The position numbers and the translations under genes are program-made. From Propionicimonas sp. (lineage in GTDB: Bacteria > Actinomycetota > Actinomycetes > Propionibacteriales > Propionibacteriaceae): a stretch of DNA of 5,433 nt. This document shows positions 1 to 5,433 of the stretch, in pieces; the stretch's first letter is position 1; every line of letters begins with the position of its first letter. The stretch lies in contig JAVHXR010000188.1 of NCBI GenBank assembly GCA_031119515.1, positions 509-5,941 of the forward strand, read 5' to 3'. The notes beneath the pieces were generated by a model. It saw only the letters and a list, made by a program, of their open reading frames with translations. It was not told the DNA's origin and made no database searches.

Positions 1-287
1 ACGAAGGAGTTGACGGTGCACGGCGCGGCCTCGCGGTCCAGGGTGAGCGTCACCTCGGTGCCTTTCAGGGTCATCACCGCCTCGGCGGTGCCGGTGCCCG
101 GCACGCCGTCGGCCGCCGGCGGCTGGACCTGCCGGGCGGCGCCTCCCGTCACGGCGTACTCACACGAGACCGATCCCGCGGCTGCCGTGGTGGCGGGGGC
201 CGGGCTCGTCGGGTTGGCGGCGACAGGGGCGGTGCACCCGGCGAGGGCCAGGGCGACCAGGACGGCGGGCAGGAAGATACGCTTCAC
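1..287 (-). CDS. Cyclophilin-type peptidyl-prolyl isomerase lipoprotein, N-terminal part (cut by window edge)
   Basis: The first 95 codons are visible; the rest lies beyond base 1. The GTG start at 287-285 is preceded by a purine-rich AGGGTGGGAG stretch. The product opens with a lipoprotein signal: basic VKR, a hydrophobic run (residues 4-16), then the lipobox LAGC with lipidated Cys18, followed by an Ala/Pro/Thr-rich linker (19-38). This predicts export and anchoring on the outer face of the membrane. From about residue 70 the sequence becomes a cyclophilin start: beta-strands around MTLKGTEVTLTLDRE, then APCTVNSFV (88 onward), the segment typical of actinobacterial secreted cyclophilins, which also share the preceding Cys-x-Tyr (42-44). 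The predicted role is cis-trans isomerisation of Xaa-Pro bonds during folding of exported proteins. The catalytic Arg and the rest of the domain are not visible, so activity cannot be judged. The gene is divergent from the adenosyltransferase gene, 82 bp away. Confidence 0.82.
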   Translation of the reverse strand, partial: MKRIFLPAVLVALALAGCTAPVAANPTSPAPATTAAAGSVSCEYAVTGGAARQVQPPAADGVPGTGTAEAVMTLKGTEVTLTLDREAAPCTVNSF

Positions 288-313
288 GCTCCCACCCTGC
301 CAGACGGCCGAGA

Positions 314-330
314 CCCCGCGCACGTCGGGG
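314..330. repeat. Short inverted repeat in the divergent spacer
   Basis: CCCCG (314-318) and CGGGG (326-330) form a perfect 5-bp dyad around a 7-nt centre. It lies between the divergent lipoprotein and adenosyltransferase genes, just upstream of the TTGACA box. It could be a regulator site or a leader hairpin of the lipoprotein mRNA, but 5-bp GC arms are common by chance in DNA of this composition. Confidence 0.25.
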
Positions 331-346
331 AGGTTTGACACCCTCC
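329..346. promoter_or_regulatory. Candidate operator dyad over the -35 box
   Basis: GGAGG (329-333) and CCTCC (342-346) are perfectly complementary arms flanking TTTGACAC. The dyad therefore encloses the TTGACA hexamer of the putative adenosyltransferase promoter. A repressor bound here would block sigma factor contact. The symmetry is limited to the arms plus one inner pair, and no known operator is recognised. Confidence 0.25.
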
Positions 347-363
347 GCGGCGTCGTGTTGATT
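335..363 (+). promoter_or_regulatory. Candidate housekeeping-sigma promoter for the adenosyltransferase, possibly leaderless
   Basis: A perfect -35 hexamer TTGACA (335-340) is followed after exactly 17 bp by TTGATT (358-363). The latter is an imperfect -10 that keeps the first T, the fourth-position A and the last T of TATAAT. Transcription would start about 6-7 nt downstream, at or next to A370 of the ATG. No convincing Shine-Dalgarno precedes that ATG, which fits leaderless translation, a common mode in actinobacteria. The weak -10 is the main reservation. Confidence 0.45.
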
Positions 364-369
364 GGCGGC

Positions 370-1077
370 ATGGTCAACCTCACCCGGATCTACACCCGCA
401 CCGGGGACGCCGGCACCACCCGGCTCTCCGACATGTCGCTGGCACCCAAGACCGACCCGCGGGTCGAGGCCTACGGCGCTGTCGACGAGGCGAACTCGAT
501 CCTGGGGATGGTCGTCACCCGGCCCGACCTGCCCGAGGATCTGCGGGGCGTGCTGCGCCACATCCAGAACGAGCTCTTCGACGCCGGCGCGGACCTCTCC
601 CACCCGCTCGCGCTGGACCCGCCGTACGAGCCGTTGCGGATCGTGCAGCCCGGCATCGACCGGCTGGAGGGGTGGTGCGACGAGTTCGGCGACCCGTTGC
701 CGGCGTTGCGGTCGTTCATCCTGCCCGGCGGCAGCTTCACCGCCGCCCTCCTGCACCAGGCCCGCAGCGTGGTGCGGCGGGCCGAGCGGGCGGCCTGGCG
801 CGCCGTCGAGGCCTACGGGACGGAGCCCGCCGACGGGGAGATCCCGGGCGGGCTCAACCTGCTCGCCGTCACCTACCTGAACCGGCTGTCCGACCTGTTG
901 TTCATCCTGGCACGGGTGGTCGGGCAGGAGGCCGGGGACGTGCTGTGGGTGCCGGGGGCCGAGCGGACCCCGTCCGACCCGAAGGGGAAGGCGCAGCGTC
1001 GCCGGCTGGTCACGCCACCGGACGAGCGCCCCGCGGCTGGTAGCCCTGCCCCGGAGGGGCGGCCTCCAGCCAGCTGA
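370..1077 (+). CDS. PduO-type ATP:cob(I)alamin adenosyltransferase
   Basis: This enzyme transfers the 5'-deoxyadenosyl group of ATP to cob(I)alamin, making the adenosylcobalamin used by enzymes such as methylmalonyl-CoA mutase. It is a cytosolic protein of 235 residues and family members are trimeric helical bundles. Visible family signatures are the N-terminal ATP-binding motif TRTGDAGTTRLSD (9-21), VEAYGAVDEANS (32-43), HIQNELFDAGADL (64-76), FILPGGS (116-122), ARSVVRRAER (131-140) and YLNRLSDLLFILAR (169-182), ending with VLWVPG (191-196). ATG 370 is chosen because the conserved domain begins at once (VNLTRIYTRTGD). The open frame extends upstream to about base 10, but that part lies over the lipoprotein gene and the spacer and looks non-coding. 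The tail from about residue 200 is a Pro/Arg/Ala-rich extension; many relatives end near 190. Its last 22 codons overlap the DUF2550 gene antisense. No cobalamin riboswitch is seen. I leave the symbol blank because naming varies (pduO, cobO, MMAB-like). Confidence 0.93.
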   Translation: MVNLTRIYTRTGDAGTTRLSDMSLAPKTDPRVEAYGAVDEANSILGMVVTRPDLPEDLRGVLRHIQNELFDAGADLSHPLALDPPYEPLRIVQPGIDRLEGWCDEFGDPLPALRSFILPGGSFTAALLHQARSVVRRAERAAWRAVEAYGTEPADGEIPGGLNLLAVTYLNRLSDLLFILARVVGQEAGDVLWVPGAERTPSDPKGKAQRRRLVTPPDERPAAGSPAPEGRPPAS

Positions 1078-1474
1078 GCAGGCCGGTGAGGGCGTCGGTG
1101 GACAGCGATGCCTCCCAGCCCCTGCCGTCGGCAAGGTCGAGCTGCAGCACCCGCTGGTCGTCCAGCAGCAGCAGCGACTCGATCTCGTCCGGCGAGCGCT
1201 GGGCGCCCGCCCTGGTCTGGGCCCGCGGGAACACCAGCCGCGGCCGCAGCGAGAGCGAGAACGACCGGAACCACTCCAGCCGATCCTCCCGATAACGCGC
1301 GACTCCGAGCACCCAACCGGTGCCCGGAGTCGTTGTCTTGAGCCTGATACTGCAGTCGAACAGGCCGCCGCGGCGGGCCAGCCAGCGCCGGCGGGTCGCC
1401 AGCCAGACGATCGGCAGCACGACCACCAGCGCTGCGACGATGGCGATGACCTCGGTTACAGCAAGCCAGTCCAT
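1010..1474 (-). CDS. DUF2550 family membrane-anchored protein, last gene of the ATP synthase cluster
   Basis: This 154-residue protein of unknown function matches the actinobacterial DUF2550 family (Rv1312-like) in layout and place. One N-terminal transmembrane helix (about residues 7-26) is followed by a basic stop-transfer run (TRRRWLARR, 27-35). A soluble domain follows, with the family-type segments GLFDCSIRL (37-45), GWVLGVARY (53-61) and LEWFRSFSLSLRP (66-78). The positive-inside rule places the C-terminal domain in the cytoplasm. It starts at ATG 1474-1472, 19 nt after the atpC stop, with only a weak GGAC-type ribosome site, so translation may depend on coupling to atpC. Its position directly after atpC is conserved in actinobacteria, suggesting a link to ATP synthase or simple co-transcription; neither is shown. 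The 3' end overlaps the convergent adenosyltransferase gene by 68 bp. The Gly/Pro/Arg tail (from about residue 141) lies in that overlap. Confidence 0.85.
   Translation of the reverse strand: MDWLAVTEVIAIVAALVVVLPIVWLATRRRWLARRGGLFDCSIRLKTTTPGTGWVLGVARYREDRLEWFRSFSLSLRPRLVFPRAQTRAGAQRSPDEIESLLLLDDQRVLQLDLADGRGWEASLSTDALTGLLSWLEAAPPGQGYQPRGARPVA
1035..1071. terminator. Candidate bidirectional terminator hairpin inside the convergent gene overlap
   Basis: GGCTGG (1035-1040) pairs with CCAGCC (1066-1071). Inside it, AG pairs with CT, CC with GG, and GCCCC (1048-1052) with GGGGC (1056-1060) around a GGA loop. This gives about 15 pairs interrupted by one mismatch and two single-base bulges. No T-run follows on either strand, so it is not a classical intrinsic terminator, although such T-less hairpins are often proposed in high-GC actinobacteria. 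It lies where transcription from both converging genes should stop. Chance folding of GC-rich coding DNA is the alternative. Confidence 0.4.
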
Positions 1475-1493
1475 CGTCGTCCGGCCCGGCCCC

Positions 1494-1904
1494 TCAGGCC
1501 TTTTCGCCGGCCAGTCGGGCAGCCTTCACCTGGGCCTGCGCCCGGCGGAAGTGCTGCATGGTCTCCTCGTCGGTCTCGCCGGCGTTCAGCCGCTTCTCGG
1601 CCGCGGCCAGTTCGTGCTCGGCCGCGTTCAGGTCGATCTCTGCCGCCACCCTGGCGAACTGGCTGAGCAGCGCCACCCGGTTGTCGGCCACCGAGATCAG
1701 CCCGGTGTCGAGCGCCACGATCTCGCGGCGTCCGTCCACCGTCAGGACCTCGGCTGCACACGGTACCAGGCCGGCGAGGAAGGGCTCGTGGTTCGGCAGG
1801 ATGCCGATGTCGCCCTCGGTGGTGCGGGCGATCACGCTCAGCGCCTCGCCCTCCCAGGCGATCCCGGTCGCCGAGACCACCTCGACCCGGATGGTGTCGG
1901 ACAT
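1494..1904 (-). CDS. atpC: F1Fo ATP synthase epsilon subunit
   Basis: Epsilon is a subunit of the central stalk; it binds gamma and the c-ring and in bacteria can inhibit ATP hydrolysis. The 136-residue product has the N-terminal beta-sandwich (about 1-85), with RVEVVSATGIAWEGEA (6-21) and the hallmark GDIGILPNHEP (31-41), then LDTGLISVADNRVALL (65-80). A charged helical C-terminal hairpin follows (about 88-132). The length is near that of E. coli epsilon (about 139) and longer than the roughly 121-residue mycobacterial form, so both C-terminal helices are probably present. The ATG lies one base after the atpD stop (TGAGATG), with an AAGGAAGG ribosome site inside the end of atpD, so translation is probably coupled. 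Nothing is broken. Confidence 0.97.
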   Translation of the reverse strand: MSDTIRVEVVSATGIAWEGEALSVIARTTEGDIGILPNHEPFLAGLVPCAAEVLTVDGRREIVALDTGLISVADNRVALLSQFARVAAEIDLNAAEHELAAAEKRLNAGETDEETMQHFRRAQAQVKAARLAGEKA

Positions 1905-1905
1905 C

Positions 1906-3357
1906 TCAGCCTTCCTTCTGGATCCGCGCCCAGTTCTCCATCACCATGTCCATGCCGCCGACGTTGAAGAAGGCCTGCTCGGCGATGTGGTCGACCTCGC
2001 CGTCGCAGATCATCCGGAACGACTCGATGGTGTCGGCCAGCGGGACGGTCGAGCCGGGCACGTTGGTGAACTTCTCGGCCATGTAGGTGTTCTGGGAGAG
2101 GAACTGCTGGATCCGCCGGGCGCGGGCCACGATGATCTTGTCCTCCTCGCTCAGCTCGTCGACACCGAGGATCGCGATGATGTCCTGGAGCTCCTTGTTG
2201 CGCTGCAGGATCTGCTTCACCCGGATCGCGGTGTCGTAGTGGTCGCGCCCGATGAACTGCGGGTCGAGGATGCGGCTGGTCGAGCTGAGCGGATCGACCG
2301 CAGGGTACAGGCCTCGCGAGGCGATGTCGCGCGACAGCTCGGTGGTGGCGTCGAGGTGGGCGAAGGTGGTGGCCGGCGCGGGATCGGTGTAGTCGTCGGC
2401 GGGCACGTAGATCGCCTGCATCGAGGTGATCGAGTGTCCGCGGGTCGAGGTGATCCGCTCCTGCAGCAGGCCCATCTCGTCGGCGAGGTTCGGCTGGTAG
2501 CCGACCGCGGACGGCATCCGGCCGAGCAGCGTGGAGACCTCGGAACCCGCCTGGGTGAACCGGAAGATGTTGTCGATGAACAGCAGCACGTCCTGGTTCT
2601 GGACGTCGCGGAAGTACTCCGCCATCGTCAGCGCCGAGAGCGCGACCCGCAGCCGCGTGCCCGGCGGCTCGTCCATCTGGCCGAACACCAGGGCGGTGTC
2701 CTTCATGACGCCGGCCTCGATCATCTCGTGGATCAGGTCGTTGCCCTCACGGGTGCGCTCCCCCACCCCGGCGAACACCGACGTGCCGCCGAAGTTGTGG
2801 GCGATCCGGTAGATCATCTCCTGGATCAGCACCGTCTTGCCCACGCCGGCACCGCCGAACAGGCCGATCTTGCCGCCCTGGACGTACGGGGTGAGCAGGT
2901 CGAGCACCTTGATGCCGGTGTGCAGCATCTGCGTCTTCGGCTCCAGCGCGTCGAAGGCCGGCGCCTGGCGGTGGATCGGCCAGCGCTCCTCGATCGTCAG
3001 CTTGGAGATGTCGTCGTTGAGGCAGTCGCCGGTGACGTTCCAGACCCGGCCCTTGGTGACGTCTCCCACCGGGACCGAGATCGGGGCTCCGGTGTCGCGC
3101 ACCCTGGTGCCGCGACGCAGGCCGTCGGTCGGCTTCAGCGAGATCGCGCGGACGATGTTGTCGCCGACGTGCAGCGCCACCTCCGCGGTGATCGTCCGGT
3201 TGCCCTCGTCTGTCTCGATGTCGAGCAGCAGGGCGTTGTTGAGGTCGGGCATCGCGTCCGGGGCGAACTCCACGTCCACCACCGGCCCGATCACCCGGGC
3301 GACCCGGCCGATCGCGGCGGTCTGCTCGGCAGCGGGGGAATCGGTCGTCACAGTCAT
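1906..3357 (-). CDS. atpD: F1Fo ATP synthase beta subunit (catalytic)
   Basis: Beta carries the three catalytic nucleotide sites of F1 and makes ATP from ADP and phosphate as gamma rotates. The 483-residue product is of normal length. The N-terminal beta-barrel (about 15-95) contains IGRVARVIGPVVDVEF. The nucleotide domain has the Walker A loop GGAGVGKT (168-175, Lys174), GVGERTREGND with catalytic Glu200 and Arg201, and Walker B VLLFID ending in Asp262. The C-terminal domain has an exact DELSEED motif (400-406), the lever contacting gamma. The start is ATG 3357, 13 nt after the atpG stop and 4-5 nt after AGAGGA. The frame stays open 45 nt further upstream to 3402, but those codons lie over atpG and encode an Arg-rich run unlike any beta N-terminus. 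All key residues are intact. Confidence 0.98.
   Translation of the reverse strand: MTVTTDSPAAEQTAAIGRVARVIGPVVDVEFAPDAMPDLNNALLLDIETDEGNRTITAEVALHVGDNIVRAISLKPTDGLRRGTRVRDTGAPISVPVGDVTKGRVWNVTGDCLNDDISKLTIEERWPIHRQAPAFDALEPKTQMLHTGIKVLDLLTPYVQGGKIGLFGGAGVGKTVLIQEMIYRIAHNFGGTSVFAGVGERTREGNDLIHEMIEAGVMKDTALVFGQMDEPPGTRLRVALSALTMAEYFRDVQNQDVLLFIDNIFRFTQAGSEVSTLLGRMPSAVGYQPNLADEMGLLQERITSTRGHSITSMQAIYVPADDYTDPAPATTFAHLDATTELSRDIASRGLYPAVDPLSSTSRILDPQFIGRDHYDTAIRVKQILQRNKELQDIIAILGVDELSEEDKIIVARARRIQQFLSQNTYMAEKFTNVPGSTVPLADTIESFRMICDGEVDHIAEQAFFNVGGMDMVMENWARIQKEG
1910..1917 (-). promoter_or_regulatory. atpC ribosome binding site within atpD
   Basis: AAGGAAGG on the minus strand lies 5 nt before the atpC ATG and inside the last codons of atpD. 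It is a strong Shine-Dalgarno that fixes the atpC start. It also implies translational coupling of beta and epsilon. Confidence 0.8.
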
Positions 3358-3361
3358 CTCG

Positions 3362-3367
3362 TCCTCT
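3362..3367 (-). promoter_or_regulatory. atpD ribosome binding site
   Basis: AGAGGA on the minus strand lies 4 nt before ATG 3357-3355, in the 13-nt gap between the atpG stop (TAG) and atpD. It decides the atpD start in favour of this ATG over the longer open frame reaching 3402. Confidence 0.8.
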
Positions 3368-3370
3368 GTC

Positions 3371-4270
3371 CTACTCCTGCTCGGCCAGCGCGCTCGCGCC
3401 ACCGACGATCTCGCTGATTTCCTGGGTGATCTCGGCCTGGCGGGCCTGGTTCGCCTCCCGGGTGAGGCGTTCGATGAGTTGCTGGGCGTTGTCGGTTGCC
3501 GACTTCATGGCCCGCTGCTGGCTGGCGAGCTGGGAGGCGGCGGACTGCAGCAGGTAGAACCAGATCCGGCTCCTGACGTACACCGGCAGCAGCCGGTCGA
3601 GCACGGTCTCCGGGTCGGGCTCGAACCAGTACTCGGGCACCAGGTCGTGGTCCCCGATGTCCTTGACCCCCTCGACGACCTCCAGTGGCAGCACCCGGCG
3701 GACCCGCGCGGTCTGGGAGATCATCGACTCCATCCGGGTGTAGACCGCCCAGATCTCGTCGACCCCGCCCTCCTCGGTGGGACGCAGGAAGTCGGCCACC
3801 AGCCGGTCGCCGATCTCGATCGCGTCGTCGTAGGTGGGCGAGTCGGAGAACCCCTCCCAGCTCGCCTCGACAGGGAGGCCGCGGAACTGCGTGTACCCGA
3901 TGCCCTTGCGACCCACGACGTAGCGGACGGGCTCCTTGCCCTCCTCCCGCAGCCGCTGGACGAACCGGGAGACGGCCTTGATCACGTTCGAGGAGTACGC
4001 CCCGTTCATCCCCCGGTCGGAGGTGATGAAGAAGATCGCCACCCGCTTGGGGTTCTCGTGGTGGTTGGTCAGCGGGTGGTCGAGGCGGGAGTACTCCGCC
4101 ACCGCCGAGACGGCGCGGTTGAGCTCACGGGTGAAGGGAAGGGCACGGGCGGCGGCCTGCTGCGCCTTCACGATCCGCGAGGACGCGATCAGCTCCATCG
4201 CCCGCGTGATCTTCTTCGTCGCCATCACCGACTGGCGGCGCTGGCGCAACTCCCGGAGGCTTGCTCCCAT
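3371..4270 (-). CDS. atpG: F1Fo ATP synthase gamma subunit
   Basis: Gamma is the rotor shaft that couples proton flow through the c-ring to catalysis in beta. The 299-residue product has the N-terminal helix with the conserved KKITRAMELIASSRIVKAQ (19-37). A Rossmann-like middle domain includes SDRGMNGAYSSN (84-95) and YWFEPDPETVLDRLL (214-228). The long C-terminal helix carries AMKSATDNAQQLIERL (254-269) and ARQAEITQEISEIVGGA (276-292). The two termini form the coiled-coil shaft. Many gammas have a Cys in the SDRG-x-C-G loop; here Asn89 occupies that place, which is not unusual among actinobacteria. The ATG lies 3 nt after the atpA stop, with a purine-rich ribosome site inside atpA. Length and motifs are normal. 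Confidence 0.98.
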   Translation of the reverse strand: MGASLRELRQRRQSVMATKKITRAMELIASSRIVKAQQAAARALPFTRELNRAVSAVAEYSRLDHPLTNHHENPKRVAIFFITSDRGMNGAYSSNVIKAVSRFVQRLREEGKEPVRYVVGRKGIGYTQFRGLPVEASWEGFSDSPTYDDAIEIGDRLVADFLRPTEEGGVDEIWAVYTRMESMISQTARVRRVLPLEVVEGVKDIGDHDLVPEYWFEPDPETVLDRLLPVYVRSRIWFYLLQSAASQLASQQRAMKSATDNAQQLIERLTREANQARQAEITQEISEIVGGASALAEQE

Positions 4271-4273
4271 CGA

Positions 4274-5433
4274 TCAGGACCTCTTCCTGACGACGATCTG
4301 CTCGGCCTCCAGCTCCTCGGACTCGATCGCCTCGGCCGCCGCGTCACCGGAGACCAGCGGCTTGCCGTCGCCGGTGGTGAAGGTGAGCTTGAACGAGTTG
4401 ATCGCGTCGCCGACCACCTTGGCGGTGTCGTCGTCCCACGCCCCGGTCTCGCCGATGGTGGCCAGGATCCTGGTGTGGTGGCGCAGGTGGTCGAGGAGCT
4501 CGGACTCGAACCGCAGCACGTCGGCGACCGGGACGTCGTCGAGGTAGCCGTTGGTGCCGGCCCAGACCATCACTACCTGGTCGGCCACGTCGTAGGGGGC
4601 GTACTGCGGCTGGCGGAGCAGCTCGACCAGGCGCTGGCCGCGTTCGAGCTGACGCCGCGACGCGGCGTCCAGGTCGGAGGCGAACATCGCGAAGGCCTGC
4701 ATGTCGCGGTACTGGGCCAGACCGATCTTCAGGGTGCCGGCCACCTTCTTCATCGCCTTGACCTGGGCGTCCCCGCCCACCCGGGAGACCGAGATGCCGA
4801 CGTCGATGGCCGGGCGCTGGTTGGCGTTGAACAGGTCGGACTGCAGGAAGATCTGGCCGTCCGTGATCGAGATCACGTTGGTCGGGATGTACGCGGAGAC
4901 GTCGTTGGCCTTGGTCTCGATGATCGGCAGGCCGGTCATCGAGCCACCGCCGAGCTCGTCGGACAGCTTCGCGCAGCGCTCCAGCAGGCGGCTGTGCAGG
5001 TAGAAGACGTCGCCCGGGTAGGCCTCACGGCCGGGCGGGCGGCGCAGCAGCAGCGACATCGAGCGGTAGGCCTCGGCCTGCTTGGTGAGGTCGTCGAAGA
5101 TGATCAGGACGTGCTTGCCGGCATACATCCAGTGCTGCCCGATGGCCGAGCCGGTGTAGGGAGCGATGTACTTGTAGCCGGCCGGGTCGGAGGCGGGGGC
5201 GTGGACGATGGTGGTGTACTCCATCGCGCCGGCCTCCTCAAGGGTGGTCCGCAGGGAGGCGATCGTGGAGCCCTTCTGGCCGATCGCCACGTAGATGCAG
5301 CGCACCTGCCTGGTCGGGTCGCCGCTGGCCCAGTTCGCCTTCTGGTTGATGATCGTGTCGAGCGCGATCGCGGTCTTTCCGGTCTTGCGGTCGCCGATGA
5401 TCAGCTGGCGCTGGCCGCGGCCGATCGGGGTCA
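4274..5433 (-). CDS. atpA: F1Fo ATP synthase alpha subunit, C-terminal 385 residues (5' end outside window)
   Basis: Alpha alternates with beta in the F1 hexamer and holds the non-catalytic nucleotide sites. The visible frame begins inside the nucleotide-binding domain with TPIGRGQRQLIIGDRKTGKT. The Walker A loop GDRKTGKT is at 5372-5395 and the Walker B region VLIIFDDLTK at visible residues 108-117. The motif SVSRVGGDAQ (214-223) supplies the arginine finger to the neighbouring beta site, with the Arg at 4781-4783. Roughly 155-160 N-terminal residues are missing by comparison with the family. The frame runs open past the internal GTG at 5305, so that codon is not a start. After the usual end of the protein (INSFKLTF) there is a 32-residue extension, acidic (AEAIESEELEAEQ) with a basic tip (VVRKRS). 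Such extensions are typical of actinobacterial alphas; in mycobacteria one is linked to suppression of ATP hydrolysis. Confidence 0.98.
   Translation of the reverse strand, partial: TPIGRGQRQLIIGDRKTGKTAIALDTIINQKANWASGDPTRQVRCIYVAIGQKGSTIASLRTTLEEAGAMEYTTIVHAPASDPAGYKYIAPYTGSAIGQHWMYAGKHVLIIFDDLTKQAEAYRSMSLLLRRPPGREAYPGDVFYLHSRLLERCAKLSDELGGGSMTGLPIIETKANDVSAYIPTNVISITDGQIFLQSDLFNANQRPAIDVGISVSRVGGDAQVKAMKKVAGTLKIGLAQYRDMQAFAMFASDLDAASRRQLERGQRLVELLRQPQYAPYDVADQVVMVWAGTNGYLDDVPVADVLRFESELLDHLRHHTRILATIGETGAWDDDTAKVVGDAINSFKLTFTTGDGKPLVSGDAAAEAIESEELEAEQIVVRKRS
4280..4288 (-). promoter_or_regulatory. atpG ribosome binding site within the end of atpA
   Basis: AGGAAGAGG on the minus strand lies 9 nt before the atpG ATG and within the last codons of atpA. 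The bases that bind the ribosome also encode the Arg-Lys-Arg of alpha's basic tail. This supports coupled translation of alpha and gamma. Confidence 0.65.

Noticed and set aside
10..369. N-terminal extension of the adenosyltransferase upstream of ATG 370
   Set aside because: The frame is open, but the sequence lies over the lipoprotein gene and its spacer. It shows no domain, and the conserved family start falls immediately after 370.
160..1134. A 324-codon minus-strand open frame opposite the adenosyltransferase
   Set aside because: The product is Pro/Arg/Gly-rich and low-complexity without family motifs. The plus strand holds an unmistakable conserved enzyme.
873..1316. Minus-strand 147-codon frame overlapping DUF2550 and the adenosyltransferase
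   Set aside because: It is an Ala/Gly/Arg-rich shadow frame without motifs, covered by two better-supported genes.
3358..3402. Longer atpD start giving 15 extra residues
   Set aside because: It would overlap atpG in another frame, adds an Arg-rich run foreign to beta subunits, and bypasses the well-placed AGAGGA before ATG 3357.
1558..3417. A 619-codon open frame on the plus strand opposite atpC and atpD
   Set aside because: It is exactly antisense to two clearly real genes. Its product is His/Arg/Val/Asp-rich with no recognisable domain, as expected when GC-biased third positions suppress stop codons on the opposite strand.
5303..5305. GTG as the start of atpA
   Set aside because: It is an internal Val codon. 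The frame continues upstream through the Walker A loop GDRKTGKT to the window edge.
1..5433. A novel system such as a mobile island, defence genes, CRISPR array or biosynthetic cluster
   Set aside because: Every stretch is accounted for by conserved housekeeping genes. I saw no direct-repeat array, transposase, integrase or compositional break.

Overview
The window is ordinary core actinobacterial chromosome. It is very GC-rich, with G/C-ending codons, and is dominated by the 3' half of an F1Fo ATP synthase operon. The order of atpA-atpG-atpD-atpC followed by a DUF2550 gene, facing a convergent PduO-type cobalamin adenosyltransferase, matches the arrangement I recall from Mycobacterium (Rv1308-Rv1312 and Rv1314c). 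It is also common in Nocardioides/Propionibacteriales-like genomes. A high-GC actinobacterium is well supported; genus cannot be assigned.

Layout, right to left on the minus strand: the last 385 codons of atpA (alpha; 5433-4274), then atpG (gamma; 4270-3371), atpD (beta; 3357-1906), atpC (epsilon; 1904-1494) and a DUF2550 membrane protein (1474-1010). Gaps between these genes are 3, 13, 1 and 19 nt, so they form one transcription unit whose promoter lies outside the window. Shine-Dalgarno sequences for atpG and atpC sit inside the end of the preceding gene. Together alpha, beta, gamma and epsilon make the catalytic head and rotor of ATP synthase. The Walker motifs, catalytic Glu and arginine finger are intact in the parts visible.

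On the plus strand, 370-1077 encodes a PduO-type ATP:cob(I)alamin adenosyltransferase, which makes adenosylcobalamin. It overlaps the 3' end of the DUF2550 gene by 68 bp, tail to tail. An imperfect GC hairpin inside the overlap may terminate transcription from both sides. The left edge (1-287, minus strand) holds the first 95 codons of a secreted lipoprotein that begins a cyclophilin-type peptidyl-prolyl isomerase domain. The 82-bp divergent spacer (288-369) carries a perfect TTGACA box, placed so that the adenosyltransferase mRNA could be leaderless, plus two short dyads.

I found no mobile element, CRISPR array, tRNA/rRNA or novel defence/biosynthetic system. The points worth a second look are modest: the candidate leaderless promoter, the antisense gene overlap with its hairpin, the acidic/basic C-terminal extension of alpha, and the conserved but functionally unknown DUF2550 partner.
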